Origin: Hyphodiscus hymeniophilus
Taxonomy: Eukaryota > Ascomycota > Leotiomycetes > Helotiales > Hyphodiscaceae
DNA length: 64,000 nucleotides
Direction: 5' to 3'
NCBI GenBank assembly: GCA_016508695.1
Contig: VNKQ01000002.1
Span: 992,001 to 1,056,000, forward strand
In this document: one piece after another, positions 34,407 through 46,042 of the stretch
Layout of the letters: each line of letters begins with the position of its first letter
Numbering within the stretch: position 1 is the stretch's first letter
The notes under the pieces: model-generated
The model's input: only the letters and a program-made list of their open reading frames with translations
Database searches by the model: none
Told to the model about the DNA's origin: nothing
Program-made: the position numbers and the translations under genes

Positions 34407-34494
34407 CGACCACCAAGGGACTCGAACCCTCAACCTCAGTCTTACAGCTGTGAAGCAGTAGGAGGACCGCGCGCTACCATTGCGCCAAGCAGCC
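34407..34494 (-). tRNA. tRNA-Arg(CCU) with a 16-nt intron
   Basis: Read on the minus strand from 34494: acceptor arm GGCTGCT, positions 8-9 TG, D stem GCGC/GCGC around loop AATGGTA, anticodon stem CGGTC/GACTG, anticodon CCT at 34-36, a 16-nt intron after position 37, a five-base variable loop AGGTT, T stem GAGGG/CCCTT around TTCGAGT, 3' acceptor GGTGGTC and discriminator G. The internal promoters fit the A box (TGGCGCAATGG) and B box (GGTTCGAGTCC). The acceptor stem pairs along all seven positions but four are G-U pairs, which is many. The mature length without intron is 72 nt before CCA. It reads AGG codons. Confidence 0.88.
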
Positions 34495-34994
34495 ATGCTT
34501 TTTTTGTCCAAGTTTGAGCTTGAACTTTGGCGTTATCCGAGATAGCGATTTGTCAAAAATTTCTTATTTCAATAGATTAAACTGCATTCAAAAGCCGGCC
34601 CTAACCGTGTGGAATCGCTCCGCCCTCGGCGCGGCGTGTTTGTCCCGATGCCAGCCTCGTCCCGTAGCCTTTGCGATTCGAGTTCACTTCCTTGAAAGAA
34701 TTGAGCATCCTGCCAAGTGATGGATTATCTGTTGCAGTAGTTGGTACCGTATTACTTGATCAAGCGTAAGGTAGAGGCTGTGAGACACAAGTTCTTCCCA
34801 TGAGCAGGTTGAGTAAACTTCAACACTTCGGCGTCAACAGCGCCAACTGACGTTTCGAATAGCCGATGCGGGGACAACCTCCCACCTTCTTAAGAACCAA
34901 GAGTCGAGTTCTCTCCTCGCTCTAGCACTGCTGCCATCTAAGCAATATCTTCCACCTTGCAATCATTTCCAACCGATTTAGGCAATCCTGCAGC
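34495..34994. other. Intergenic, promoter of the M24-fold gene
   Basis: 500 bp between the tRNA 5' end and the next start codon. No site recognised. Confidence 0.5.
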
Positions 34995-35702
34995 ATGGCA
35001 ACAGAGACTTCCACAGCCGAAACTGAAAGCCAACGCGCAGCGTACCTGCAAGATGCACAAGACAAAGCAGTGAGCCTCTTCGAGGAGATCGAGCGCAACC
35101 TCGTGCGTCCTGGTATAAGCGAGAAGGAACTGAGCAACGAGATTCATCAACTCGCCGCTGATCGCTTCGGAGTCAAGAGCCACTGGCACAAACGCGTGAT
35201 CAGAAGCGGACCAAACACGCTGAAGCCTTACGCAGAGAATCCACCTGACCGGGTCATCGAAGCAGATGATATCCTCTTCGTGGATCTTGGCCCGGTCTTC
35301 GAGGCGTGGGAAGCTGACTTCGGACGGACTTTCGTGCTGGGTGATGATCCGGTGAAGAAGCGTTTACGAGACTCGCTGGAGCCCACGTGGAAGGCCGTCA
35401 AGGCTCAGTATCAGGCCAATCCCGATATGACGGGCGAGGAGCTGTATGATATAGCTTGCTCGCAGGCCAAGAAGGAGGGGTGGGAATTCGGGGGAGAGAT
35501 TGCTGGACATATAGTCGGCTCCTTCCCTCATGAGCGCATCCCTAGAGACAGGATCACGCTCTACATTACACGCGGGAGTAATCAGCCGATGAGTCTACTC
35601 AATGCGTCTGGGCAGAAGAGACATTGGATTTTAGAAATCCATCTCGTTGATCGAGCTCGTCAGATTGGAGGATTTATGGAGCAGCTTTTAACGGTGGGTT
35701 AG
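34995..35702 (+). CDS. M24 (pita-bread fold) metallopeptidase-like protein
   Basis: A single exon of 235 residues with no signal peptide. It is the catalytic C-terminal half of the methionine aminopeptidase/creatinase fold standing alone. The metal ligands are visible: Asp in LFVDLGPVFEAWEADFGRT (two Asp, about residues 97 and 109), His in GHIVGSFPHERIP at about 174, Glu in WILEIHLVDRA at about 217, and Glu in GGFMEQLL near the end. An N-terminal helix (QDKAVSLFEEIERNLVRPGI) and KELSNEIHQLAADRFGVKSH match M24 proteins of bacteria and fungi annotated as Xaa-Pro peptidase-like. True substrate unknown. It could be an aminopeptidase or a non-peptidase relative. Confidence 0.9.
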   Translation: MATETSTAETESQRAAYLQDAQDKAVSLFEEIERNLVRPGISEKELSNEIHQLAADRFGVKSHWHKRVIRSGPNTLKPYAENPPDRVIEADDILFVDLGPVFEAWEADFGRTFVLGDDPVKKRLRDSLEPTWKAVKAQYQANPDMTGEELYDIACSQAKKEGWEFGGEIAGHIVGSFPHERIPRDRITLYITRGSNQPMSLLNASGQKRHWILEIHLVDRARQIGGFMEQLLTVG

Positions 35703-36364
35703 TTGTGGGCTCGCGAATATTCGCCAGGTTCAAGACCGTTGCGAAGAGGGTGATGGTTGGGTGAGCGAGGCTTATGGTGAGCATTTAAAAGGCGTGTAGG
35801 GATTTGGCAAGCAGGCAGAAGCTGCGAAATATGTTAACACCTGCTCCGAGTCTTGTTGTCTGGCCATAAAGACCCTAGTCCGTCAAAAAATCTGAAGGAT
35901 TTGGTTACCTGGAACCTGCACCTTTGTCAAACCCTTTCCCACGACATATCGTGCGAAACATTCGTCGGGGAGTCATCTGTAGGTTTCTAAGCGTTGATTC
36001 TCTTTGAGCGTTTGAGATCTTTTGGATGGATCAATGCCATAGCCATTTTATATCTCATCACGAGGGCCAAGAAATGTCGGAAATCCTTAATTCTTTCATG
36101 TTTCATAAAAGCTTACGGTCACAAAAATTAAGCTCGATTAATGAGTATCATTATAAATATACACCTACTCAAGTACCAATACAAGAGGAAAGATCTACTT
36201 CCACGGGTATCATAAACAAAACAAATCTTCTCCTCGATAGTCGAACGATGGTAGGATCACCGAATTTGCTGGGGAACTTCCTAGGCCAGTTCTGGAATAA
36301 TTTCAAACTCCCTCCATCAATGTTCGTACAAAATCACAACGTTACAAATCAATACACGTCCGTC
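35703..36364. other. Intergenic, nothing recognised
   Basis: 660 bp between convergent 3' ends. An open frame at 36026-36427 overlaps the HOS3 tail in antisense and is judged chance. Confidence 0.5.
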
Positions 36365-39300
36365 TTATTTCATGGGTGTATCTGGCACCTCCCAAATGGA
36401 CGGATCATACGGCTTTGCATTTTCTAGTGCAGGTGCTTGAGTCTGCTTGGGAGGAGCGGTCGGGTTTGCGGGCTGGTTTGGGTTTATCCCAAACGGGATC
36501 GCTGAAGTAGATGTGAAGACTGGCAAGTTACCTCTCTTCATTGGTGAAGGTGTTGAGATATTCGGCGGGAGCCATCGAAGGTCTTCTTGCTGGGGCACAG
36601 GGTTGGGGGGCGGACCTTCTGGTTGGTACGGAATGAAGACATCTGCGCTTTGTGCTGGTCTTAAGGACGGAACAGGCTGAGCAGATTGGATTGGAGAGCT
36701 GGCAGGTAATGGAACCTGTGAAGCTTCTTGGAGGTGGATTGGGAGGCGAGGTGGCAGTTGCTGAGGTGTGGATGGTGCGGTTTCGTGGTTACTCACTTCT
36801 GTTGAGGGGATGGTGTCTGAATCTTGAGAATCTGGTATTTCCGGCGCAATCTGTATAGTGCTGAACAAAGGTTCTGGTGCCGCTGACGACTGCTGTTTCT
36901 GGGGAGAATCCTGGCCACTTATCATAGCTTTCATAGTCTTCGGGTCTGTAGGGCCAATTTTTGCCGGGGGTTTTGAGGTCGTAGCAGCTTCTTTAGCTTG
37001 CTCTCTTGCCTGTTTCTGAGCCTACAATGAGGAAATCATTAGTCACTTCATCAAAGGCAAAAGTGAAGCCGAAATATGTCAGAGGTACCTCCTCGTAGAC
37101 TCGGAGTGCATACCTTAGTGACGAAACTGATGTTTATCTTTTTCATTCCCGACGTCAAGCCATCCATATCCGGAATCTCAGGTTTGACGAGTTCGTTCGT
37201 TGCGAGTGAAGCACTGCCAGCTCGAGATGGAGGATCCATTGCCCCATCATTGCCGCCAATAACCTTAACAGTATCGTTCAACGGTGACTTACGACGGTTA
37301 CGAGGTTTTGCTGGCTCTGTACGAGGTTGGGCTGGAGCTCTCGTCTTCTTCACAACTACCGGCGGGATAGAGTGGCCGCGAGAACTCATAGATGAACCTG
37401 GTCTGATGCTCTGCGAGCTGCCTGGTCTAGCTTGGTTTGGCGGTGCTCTGACTTTTCCAACTGGCCGAGTTGATGGCGCTTCTGAGATGACAGATCCAGT
37501 GGTTGAGGCAATACTGAGACGTCGCTGTGATTGCTGGGTCGCTTGTGTGTAGCTGGGTAGCTCTGGCTTTGGAGTTGTGGTACGAGAAACAGCCTTCTCA
37601 GCTGCCAGAATAGCTGGACCTGCAACAGTCTTCCGACGGCCACCCTTTGAAGCAATGGGCTTCTTAGGCTCATCCTCCTCCACGCTTTCGATTAAAGGCT
37701 TTGCTGGCTTGCGGATTCTTAATGCCATTCGAGGACCAGAGCTCTCACCAGCATCGGAAGTTACAGCAGATGTTGGCGGAGTTATGATTGATTGGCGGTC
37801 TCTTCTTGCGCGAGTGGCTTCGGCTGATAGCTCTTCGGGCTTGCAACTCATTGTCTGTCGGTCGCTGGGAATCAGAAGCTTGCTCAACTCATGCGCTGCC
37901 ACTGTCCAATCGACCTCAGGTGGTGGGGGTGATGGTGCTCTCATAACAGGTCTAGATCCCATTCCATTGGTTGATATGTTCGAGACGCTACGTTGGGTTC
38001 TAGGAGAGTTGACCTTCGCGATGAAGGACTGAGTCGGGGATGAATATGTCGGGTTTTGGCCCTCCCGTACCTTTTTCGGTTCTGGGGGAGGAGGGGGGCT
38101 GACTGTTGCGTCGAGCTTCTCGAGCTGAGGTGATGACCACCATTGGGCATCATAGCATTGAGTCCATGGGGTTGTGGGCTCAGGCTTTGAATTATCAACC
38201 GCACTCAACGAGCCGATTTTCTGGCTGATCTCGTACCCTAGACCTGTGGGGCTCAGCTCCTTGTTTATTGCTGTCGGATTTCCACCAGCAAGACCACTCA
38301 GATGGCTGAAGACGCCAGTACAGAGTGCTCTGTTACTGTAACCGCCCTCGAGAACGCTGATAATCCTACCATCGACACCCGTGCCTTCCTCGGCAGCAAG
38401 TCTCACTACGTCACGTGTAAGACGAGCATAGAACTCCGTGGGGACATTGACTTTGTGACGCTGCATTCCAGAGCTCTCCCATTCGCTTGCATCAAATCCC
38501 GCAGATATGAAAATAGCGGCTTTTGGCTTGGGTCCGTTTGGCAGAGTTCGGAGGCGCTCAGTTTGCATACGTAGAAAGTTTCGAGTCTTCTCTAAAAGCA
38601 CTGAATACTTGTTCTCATAGAGCTCCCAGAACTCGGATTCGCTCTTCCAAGGTTGTAGGTGAACGTTCCAAATGCTCTGCCCATGAGCGTTTTCAATACA
38701 AAGACTGGCATTCTTGACTTTCTCCTCATCACCCTGCTCGCACGGGTATGAGTTGATATCGTGAAGGCTAAAATATCCAATCGGGGTCTTCTTCCAAGGT
38801 AGTGCGTTTTTGGGTAGGGATGTAGCTCTGTTATTATGCTCCCATGCAATAGCCTGGGAACCGTCTCCATGGTGGAGATCAAAGTCGATGATCGCAGTAT
38901 GCGTTAAACCATGGGCAAGAGCTGCATGTGCGATGCCAACATGAACATTGTTCAACCAACAGAATCCAGAGGGGTAGCTGGCTGAGCAGTGATGTCCTGG
39001 TGGACGAATTGCAACGAACGTCCTATGTGGTCCCTTTCCGGTTGCTGCTCCATTGAAGACTGCATCAACTCCTTCGCATACCGCCCCTAAAGCTCCTTCC
39101 ATTGCGGTGAGCGATTCCGAGCACAAGTAAAGATCTCCTTCGTGTAGCTTAGCCGGTACTCCTTGTTCAGGACTTCGTGTGATATCAGGTCGTGTCAACT
39201 CCTTGCCATTCAGAGCCAATCTCTGCTCCGCATTGTCGCACATAAGCTTCAGCTCCTCCATCCATTTGACTCCATGAACGTTTGTAACTGCTTGAGCCGT

Positions 39301-40092
39301 GAGTGGGAGATGTCGGGTGGTCTTGCGAATTCGAAATGGTATATCTGGGATCGCAGCAGGGTCCTTTGCGGGATGCAGAGGATATTTCCCTTCAGCATGA
39401 CGGTCTCCCAAACGAACATATGCAACTGATACTCCGAGAATACTGGCATGTATTCTTTCCGGCCGCTCAACAATTGTACTTAACGAAGCTTTCGAGGTTC
39501 GCGGCCGAGAGTAACGGTGTCCATAGCACGAATCGTGTAGAATCACAATGGTATCGGCAGTTTCCCTGTCCTCCTTATTGTGCGAATCTAACTCAATCTT
39601 GAAGTGGTTGCTGGCGACTGATTCTGCAGTATGCCGCGGCAGGGTTTCGAGGATATCCTCGATCTCTGAAAGAGGTGACTTGCCTACCAATGTAGACCCG
39701 TTTACGAAGGACGCTGAAGATGACCTTCGAGAGAGGGAAGCACGAGACGGTGTACGATCCCGGGAAGGCGTGACGCCTCCCACGCCATGAAGTGAGTTCA
39801 TTGAGGCTTTTCGTAAGAGTGTTGGAGTTGACGATCGCGCATCCAGACTCATAGAACTTGGACTGCGGTGGAGAGGACTTCGCTGAGGGGTTTTTCCACT
39901 TAGCGAAGAGGACGAACTCTTGCGCTGCAATTGAGTTCTTGAAGGCGATGACGAAGAATAGGCAGAGCTCGTCGCAGATGCTGCTGCATGCGTTGAAAGT
40001 CGTCTTATCGTATGCGCAACTTTGTTTGTTGACGGTGACGACGGCGTGGGTATGGATTCTTCGGACACACCGTTCTGCGATAGGTGCGCCAT
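36365..40092 (-). CDS. HOS3: Hos3-type histone deacetylase
   Basis: Exons 40092-37114 and 37021-36365, joined across a 92-bp intron, give 1211 residues. After a Ser-rich head (about 1-170) the zinc-dependent deacetylase domain spans about 180-610: VILHDSCYGHRYSRPRTSK, then IVERPERIHASILG, the active-site IRPPGHHCSASYPSGFCWLN at about 362, IIDFDLHHGDGSQAIAW with the metal Asp and His at about 400, and a SAGFDASEWES metal Asp later. The order and the LEGGYSNRA end match the fungal Hos3/HosB subfamily. The last 600 residues are disordered, basic and Ser/Pro-rich, with a Lys/Arg-rich junction at the intron and a Pro-rich tail ending IWEVPDTPMK. It removes acetyl groups from lysines; yeast Hos3 is also found at the bud neck. 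The long tail is usual for filamentous fungi. Confidence 0.95.
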
Positions 40093-40551
40093 TGCGCTTG
40101 CAGTTTCCCAATCGTTCCGTTTGATTTAGCGACTCAAACGACCCTTTGTTCTCTGATGTTTGTCGAGTGTATTTCGTGAAAGCTAAGATAGATGCCAGAT
40201 TGATGCTATCCCTACGCGTAGCTGCAGCTACTAACGCGCAACCCCTGTATCTCAGCCTTATCTGGGGGTCCCTGTAGTCCCAGAGGATTCTGGGAGGAAT
40301 CTCTATTTTGATACATTAGCATATGGAAGATTCAAGGCTATGTACAAGTGTCATTCATCTGTGTAATCAAGCTGAGAACTTTATTCCTTTTCAAAAAGGG
40401 GTAGACAGACATCCTCTCCAAATCTCTTCCTCGCCAATACACAAGTACACTTCCGCATTGTCTCATGGCACTTTGGGGCAGTTTACAGTTAATCGTAAAT
40501 CGCATATTCTACGGGGTATCTTGCTTTCGCTTGTCTTCCAGCCGGTGCTTT
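40093..40551. promoter_or_regulatory. HOS3 upstream region
   Basis: 460 bp between the HOS3 start and the 3' end of the TGT gene. GCTGCAGCTAC and TAAGATAGATG words are present; no site can be named with confidence. Confidence 0.4.
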
Positions 40552-41867
40552 CTAGCCTGACTCCATGAGATCAACTCCAACCGTCCTCAAAGCGTCTACC
40601 GCCCATTCCGGATACTTGGTCTTGTCGCCTCCATGTAAATCGGAGAAAAACTGCTTCAAGAAAGAGGGAAAACTGTCCTCGATGATGGCGTGTCTAACAC
40701 TCCGCATCAAAGCCAATTGATACCAGACATTGTGCATGGTCAGCAAATGAGCTCCAACAGTCTCCTTTGCAGCAATATGATGGACAAATGCCCTCGTGAC
40801 TCCCAGTCCTCCCTCTCCTTTCCGGCAGCAAGCACATCCGCACCCCTCTTCTACAGGCCCAAAGTCGTTCGCATATCTTGCATGTCGTAGGTTCAACATC
40901 CCGTGCTTCGTGATAGCGTTACCAAATCTTGCTGTCCTAGTCGGCCAAACACAGTCGAACATATCCGCTCCGAGAGCAGTGCTGACCACCAAATCCTCCG
41001 GATACCCGATCCCCATCACATATCTGGGCTTCATCTCTGGTAATAGACTTGTGCAGGTGTTGACTACTTTACAATAATCTGCCTTGGCTTCACCACCACT
41101 CAGGCCTCCTATTGCAATTCCAGGAGTATCTCGAGCTACCATCTCTTTGCAACATTCCGTCCGCATCTCCAGATCTAGGCCTCCCTGTATGATGCAGAAT
41201 AAATTTTGTGTCGTAGGATTTGCATGTGCGGCGATGCAGCGATCAAGCCACCTTACACTACGTTCCATGGCTTCTCGCATTCGTTTCGCATCTGGTGAGG
41301 TGGTAACTAGGACATCATCAAGCTGCATCATAATGTCGCTTCCTATCGTATTCTGCAGAGCAATTGAATGCTCCGGGGTGAGAAGCATAGGGGATCCATC
41401 GTGGGGACTGAGAAATCGAACGCCTTCTTCTGTGATATTTGCGAGCTTTAATAGACTGACCATCTGGAAACTAAGTGTTGTTTGTCAGCTCATATTGTCG
41501 AATTCGTGGTGTAGAAGCCGTACCCTCCGCTATCCGTTAAGATATTGTGTTTCCATCCTTGAAGTTTATGTGCTCCTCCGATCTTTTCCAGGACTTCTTG
41601 TCCAGGTTTTAATCCAAGATGGTAGGTGTTGTTCAAGCATAATCTGCAGCCAGTTGCTTCTAGTTGCTGAGGTGTAAGTCCCTTGAGCGACGCCTGTGTG
41701 GCCACTGGCATAAACAAAGGTAGTTGTACCTGGCCATGAGGAAGTGTCAGGTTTGCGGCTCGCGCTTTAGTTGTCTGAAACGTCGTGAGATAAGTACTAC
41801 GCTCTCAAGCGAGGACATGGCTTACAGAGCAGCGTGCTATGAGTTCAAAAGTGAGCGCCGAGGGCAT
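40552..41867 (-). CDS. TGT1: Queuine tRNA-ribosyltransferase, catalytic subunit
   Basis: Exons 41867-41826, 41774-41524 and 41470-40552 give 403 residues; introns are 51 and 53 bp. The start is MPSALTFELIARCSTTKARA, the usual head of the family. Motifs in order: QVQLPLFMPVATQASLKG, LCLNNTYHLGLKPG, the catalytic-Asp loop ILTDSGGFQMVSL at about 93, FCIIQGGLD, IAIGGLSGGEAKADY, GADMFDCVWPTRTAR with the nucleophile Asp at about 275, and the zinc site CGCACC followed by a His in the HLLTMHN segment. The enzyme exchanges guanine for queuine at position 34 of tRNAs for Tyr, His, Asn and Asp, with a QTRT2-type partner. Fungi cannot make queuine, so this gene implies salvage. Yeast lacks it; many filamentous fungi keep it. 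Confidence 0.95.
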
Positions 41868-42769
41868 GGAAGGTTTTGGTGTCATGCTGAGAATCGGTGG
41901 AAGGAGATATTCGAGACTGGCGGGGCATGATTGAGTGAGATTGTGAGGCGTGTGCGTAACATACAAGGATAGCTTTTAGCCGAAACCTTTTGAGCCACCA
42001 GCCAAAGCGGTCTTGATGGATGGAAGGATTTTATAAAAATGGGTAAACAGCTCTATCAACACCCTTCTCAACCAACGGCCGCTTTTCGACTGTTACTTTT
42101 CATTTTTTTTCCACCCAGGATATTTCTTTTCCAATTCCAAAAAATCATCCCACGCGCTTATGCCCGCATATAATCCATATATGACGGTGGCGAGTAAGTT
42201 GCCTCGACCAATATCATCCTCCCGTGTTACAGTTCCAAGTTCATTTCATCCTAAAAAATCACACCACTCTGGGCTGCTAGCGCTCTAACACCTTTCGATT
42301 TTCCAGGATCCCGCCCTCTAGACACCCCACAATATGTATGAATGCCCAAGGATGTCCCCATTATCTGAAATATGTGGACCAAATCGGCGAATAGAGGTGT
42401 CAGAATGAGCATTTACGGAGCGACGACCTGATTCTGGAATGCAGGCAGTCACCCTGAGTCCAGATCGGCCGCGGCCTAAGTTTTATATATTCTGCTTGAT
42501 CTATCAAACACATCTTCGAGTTCAGTCTGAGATGCATTCGTTTTCTGCATTCTTATTATTTTATTCTCTAAAGCCAACGTAAGGCAAAATATTAGTCTCG
42601 TGCAAGGAGCCCCGAAAAGGCGTCTGTTCATAAGACTCAGCCTTCAGCCCTCACAACGACCCTGGATGTTCTTTTCTCGGCCATTTCTATAAGGAGACAG
42701 CCTTGTGCGAATTTACTTCTTTCTTCGTTAGTCTTCATAAGGCGCAAGGACTGGCCAATATCAACCAAT
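41868..42769. other. Divergent spacer, TGT1 and 2EXR gene
   Basis: 900 bp of upstream sequence for both neighbours, with a T-rich tract at 42099-42130. No gene or RNA recognised. Confidence 0.5.
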
Positions 42770-43501
42770 ATGTCGAATATATCACCACTTCCTCTCGTTC
42801 TACGAGACATGCCAGCGAAAGGCCCATCGTCTTTCTTCCTCTTTCCCAACCTCGCACCCGAACTCCGTCTCAAGATCTGGGGACATGCCTGTGCTCCACG
42901 CACCGTAGCAGTCCGCTACCTGCCATCTTCCGACAAGTGCGTGTCCTCGTCGTCTCCCCCCACCATCCTCAGCGTCTGCCACGAAGCACGAGAAGAAGCG
43001 CTGCTTATGTATAGCCTTGGATTCGGAACACGCTCGAGTCCTGCGAGGATATACTTCAATCCCTACCGCGATACCTTGTACCTACCCCGACACATGGCTA
43101 TGGGATACGAAGAGACTTTGAGAGACTTCAAGTCGTTAGTGGCGGACGATGATGGGGTGCTAGATGAGGTGAGGAGCGTTGCGATCGATCACGTTGATGT
43201 CGAAGTCAAGCGCCCTTGGGAGAGTTACAACAAAGCGAGCCTAATACGAGCGTTCAAGAAAGTGGAGGAAGTAGTGTTGGTGTTGTGTCAGAATGATGGG
43301 AGAAGGAATGATTGGAGAAAGGATGTCAAGTTCGTGCATCCGAGAGAGAGAGTTGAAGAGGTGCTGCGATTTTGGGTTGATTTCCGACAAGGGTTTCTCC
43401 TGGAGGAGAAAGGCCTGGAAGAAGTTTGTCGGGAAGTTGGGAGAGAATATGAGAAGTTCGTATTGCCCAATGTGAGAATTAGGGACAAGGTGCTGTTTTA
43501 A
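42770..43501 (+). CDS. 2EXR-domain protein
   Basis: A single exon of 243 residues; a second ATG 13 codons in (MPAKGPSSFF) is also possible. Residues about 20-100 carry the 2EXR pattern of filamentous fungi: FFLFPNLAPELRLKIWGHAC, then ILSVCHEAREEALLMYSL, then IYFNPYRDTLYLPR. The C-terminal half is charged and helical with no other domain. Such proteins form large families in Leotiomycetes and Sordariomycetes, and no function is established. The F-box-like first helix is often noted but the link to ubiquitin ligases is unproven. No signal peptide. Confidence 0.9.
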   Translation: MSNISPLPLVLRDMPAKGPSSFFLFPNLAPELRLKIWGHACAPRTVAVRYLPSSDKCVSSSSPPTILSVCHEAREEALLMYSLGFGTRSSPARIYFNPYRDTLYLPRHMAMGYEETLRDFKSLVADDDGVLDEVRSVAIDHVDVEVKRPWESYNKASLIRAFKKVEEVVLVLCQNDGRRNDWRKDVKFVHPRERVEEVLRFWVDFRQGFLLEEKGLEEVCREVGREYEKFVLPNVRIRDKVLF

Positions 43502-44258
43502 GAAACAGGTAGTGATGTGTCTTGAGTATGAGCGAGTTTTGTATTTTACAGCCTTGTCCTGTGTAGATGATACCCCTATTTTAAATGAATACTCGTAGCA
43601 TAATTATATTATATATAAATGATATCTTTCGAAGGCGTAGACTGTAGGGCTCTTATAATTACACCAGCTTACCCTTACAAGTCGTTCCTCACAAACACCT
43701 TGCCTAGTACGTCTGATCATTCTTTTTATTCCAGTATCTAGTATCGCAAAAACAAAAGAAGATAGTAAGTGAATCATTGTAGTAAGCGTAATTTGGTCGT
43801 CGTCGGACACTTGCTAACACCATGATCCATATTTAGAATTTCAGAACTCACATCCCAGCACGTCACACTTGAAATGCCGGCGTTCAAACTAGAATTGATG
43901 CCAGACGAAAATCAGGAAATAAGCTTGAGCCTTTAGCCAGATTCAGAGTAACAGCGGGACCGTCCTGATGTCTCTTTCAAAGAGCTTCGAATCGTACCTC
44001 ATCGTGAACAACATTTCGAAAATAGCCGTAGAGGCGGCAATACAGAACGACATGCTGTGAGAGACCAAAGGACCAAGCTCTAATATGTAATGTGTAGTAT
44101 GGCTAATGCATATTGTGGACTAAAGGTCGACTAATTGAAAATGGTATCTAAACTTTCTCCTAACTCCACGTAGTCCTAATCCCATAACGCCTATTACTAC
44201 ACAGACAGAGGCGCCTGAATTATGAAGAGTGTCATCGCATACACCTGATATTCACGTC
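43502..44258. other. Intergenic, nothing recognised
   Basis: 760 bp between convergent 3' ends, AT-rich near 43590-43620. No gene seen. Confidence 0.5.
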
Positions 44259-46042
44259 TCATGCGTTACTCCTCCCCCGCGGCCTGCCCCCCCTTAATTG
44301 CCCCGGTGTGCGCAGAATCTGCACCCCATCCCTCGGTACCTCATCCACAAGCTGATATCTGGGCATATCCGACCCAATCTGCGAATCTCCTTGGCCAGAA
44401 CGCGGCGGGCTACGTTTCAATTGCTTCGGAGACCACCCCTCTTCCCTCACATTCGTCACCAGTCTACTACTCGGAGAAACCATAGGGCCATCATCTTCTT
44501 CATCCTTTTCTTCGCCCATAAGTCTGTCTCTTTCTCTCTGCCTTTCTCGTTCAGAACCTCCACTCCCTCCTCGTCTCAGCCCTGTCGTGGCCGCACTTAC
44601 GAAAGTATCAGCGGTCATTGGAGGATTCAGATCGAATGGTCCAAGATCGGCGCCGGCAAGTTGGTGTTGTGGCGCGAACATGGGCATGTCGTATTCAGAT
44701 CCCTCATAATATTCCGGGTCATTTTCTTGGAGATGTGGTTGATGATGTCTTGCAATCTCGTTGAAGCCCCTTGCAAAGTCATTTATTTCACTATCCACAG
44801 GTGGAGCGTCTTTCTGATATCCATGCTCGTCTCTTGAATTGGTCGGAGAGAAGAATGGTTGTGCAGCTGGTTCTGGAGGCGTGAGGTGATTGTTTGGGAA
44901 TGCTGCCGCGATCGTCGAGGGGGTCGGCCGCTCTCGTTCGGTCATGGACTGGAAATCGTCTGGTGAGTATGGTGCTATTCTTCTAAAAAGACCATTTGAC
45001 GGGGCTTGTCCGTTTTTTGAACTACTAGAGGGGGGTCAGCTATTTCAACACCACCGGATTGGGATGAAAATAATTACCTTCCGAATTGGACAGCCTGCTG
45101 TTGATTACGCCGGGCATGGCGCCGATAAGAGAAATATAATAAGACTCCTAGAATTGCTGTCAATGCTGCGAAGCCACCCACTATCCCTCCTACGACGGCC
45201 TTGGTAGTTGAATTGGTATGTGGGACTGCTGTAGTAGTTGCTGCTACTCCTTGGGCTGTCGAATTTGACGTTGGGCTGGTAGCCGGTAACGAAGTAAGGG
45301 ACGTCCCGGAATTTGAGGAGGGGGAGGTCGAAGAAGTAGAGGATGAGGTTCGGGAAGATGTTTGGGATGTTGAGGTTTGTGAACTTGAAGAGGATGAGGA
45401 TGAGGATGTCGTACTTGGTGGAACAGATGATGGACTGAAGTTCACTCCTGTATAGACAATCTGCAATAACAAATCCGCGGGCTGACCAGTAAACGAGGTC
45501 TCGACTGTCGTCGCCTGATCCGAAAATCCGCAACTATACTGCGAATATCCACCTGGATATGCATTTTGATAGCAGTACGAACCACTTGGACTATAGTTCT
45601 GTTAGAAGCATCATCTTACGATGTGGAACTTCACTCACCATGTCTGAATTCCCGTGTCTACCAACCCCGAGTCTTCACCGAAACTTCCATTGTTCTGATC
45701 TATGCAGCTTGTATACACACCAGCCGTACATGGTCCAGACGTCGCACAGCAACCAACATATCCGTGTACTGTGTCGTGAACACAGGAAGACCCACTTGCG
45801 CAAGCTGCTGGTGAAGCCGAATCCCCTCCTATCCATCCACAAACAGCAACGTCCACATGATCTCTCGTGACGAGCGCCCTTGGCTTTACGGGCATCTGTG
45901 TCGGCCGTGGCGACCAGTTGTCTCCTTGATACACAGCTGTCTTCGTAGCGCCATGCCATGGTCGAGCATTGGTCAGACCAAAGGCAAATGAAAAGAGAAG
46001 CAACGCAGATGACGAAGGTATTGAGAAAACATTAGTAGCCAT
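44259..46042 (-). CDS. Mid2-like single-pass cell-surface protein
   Basis: Exons 46042-45639, 45590-45078 and 45024-44259 give 560 residues; introns are 48 and 53 bp. A signal peptide (MATNVFSIPSSSALLLFSFA) opens the protein. An ectodomain with about a dozen Cys follows (CGWIGGDSASPAACASGSSC, then CC and later Cys pairs to SQYSCGFSD), then a long Ser/Thr tract (about 200-260), one membrane helix (VVGGIVGGFAALTAILGVLL, about 285) with a YRRHARR stop-transfer, and a cytoplasmic tail of about 260 residues. The plan is that of fungal wall-stress sensors and Mid2-like proteins: an O-mannosylated stalk outside, a signalling or scaffold tail inside. No WSC domain is evident. The ligand and pathway are not shown; a role in cell-wall sensing is inference. 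Confidence 0.75.

Noticed and set aside
34209..34511. 100-codon minus frame
   Set aside because: It runs through the tRNA-Arg gene; the Arg/Ser-rich segment is translated tRNA.
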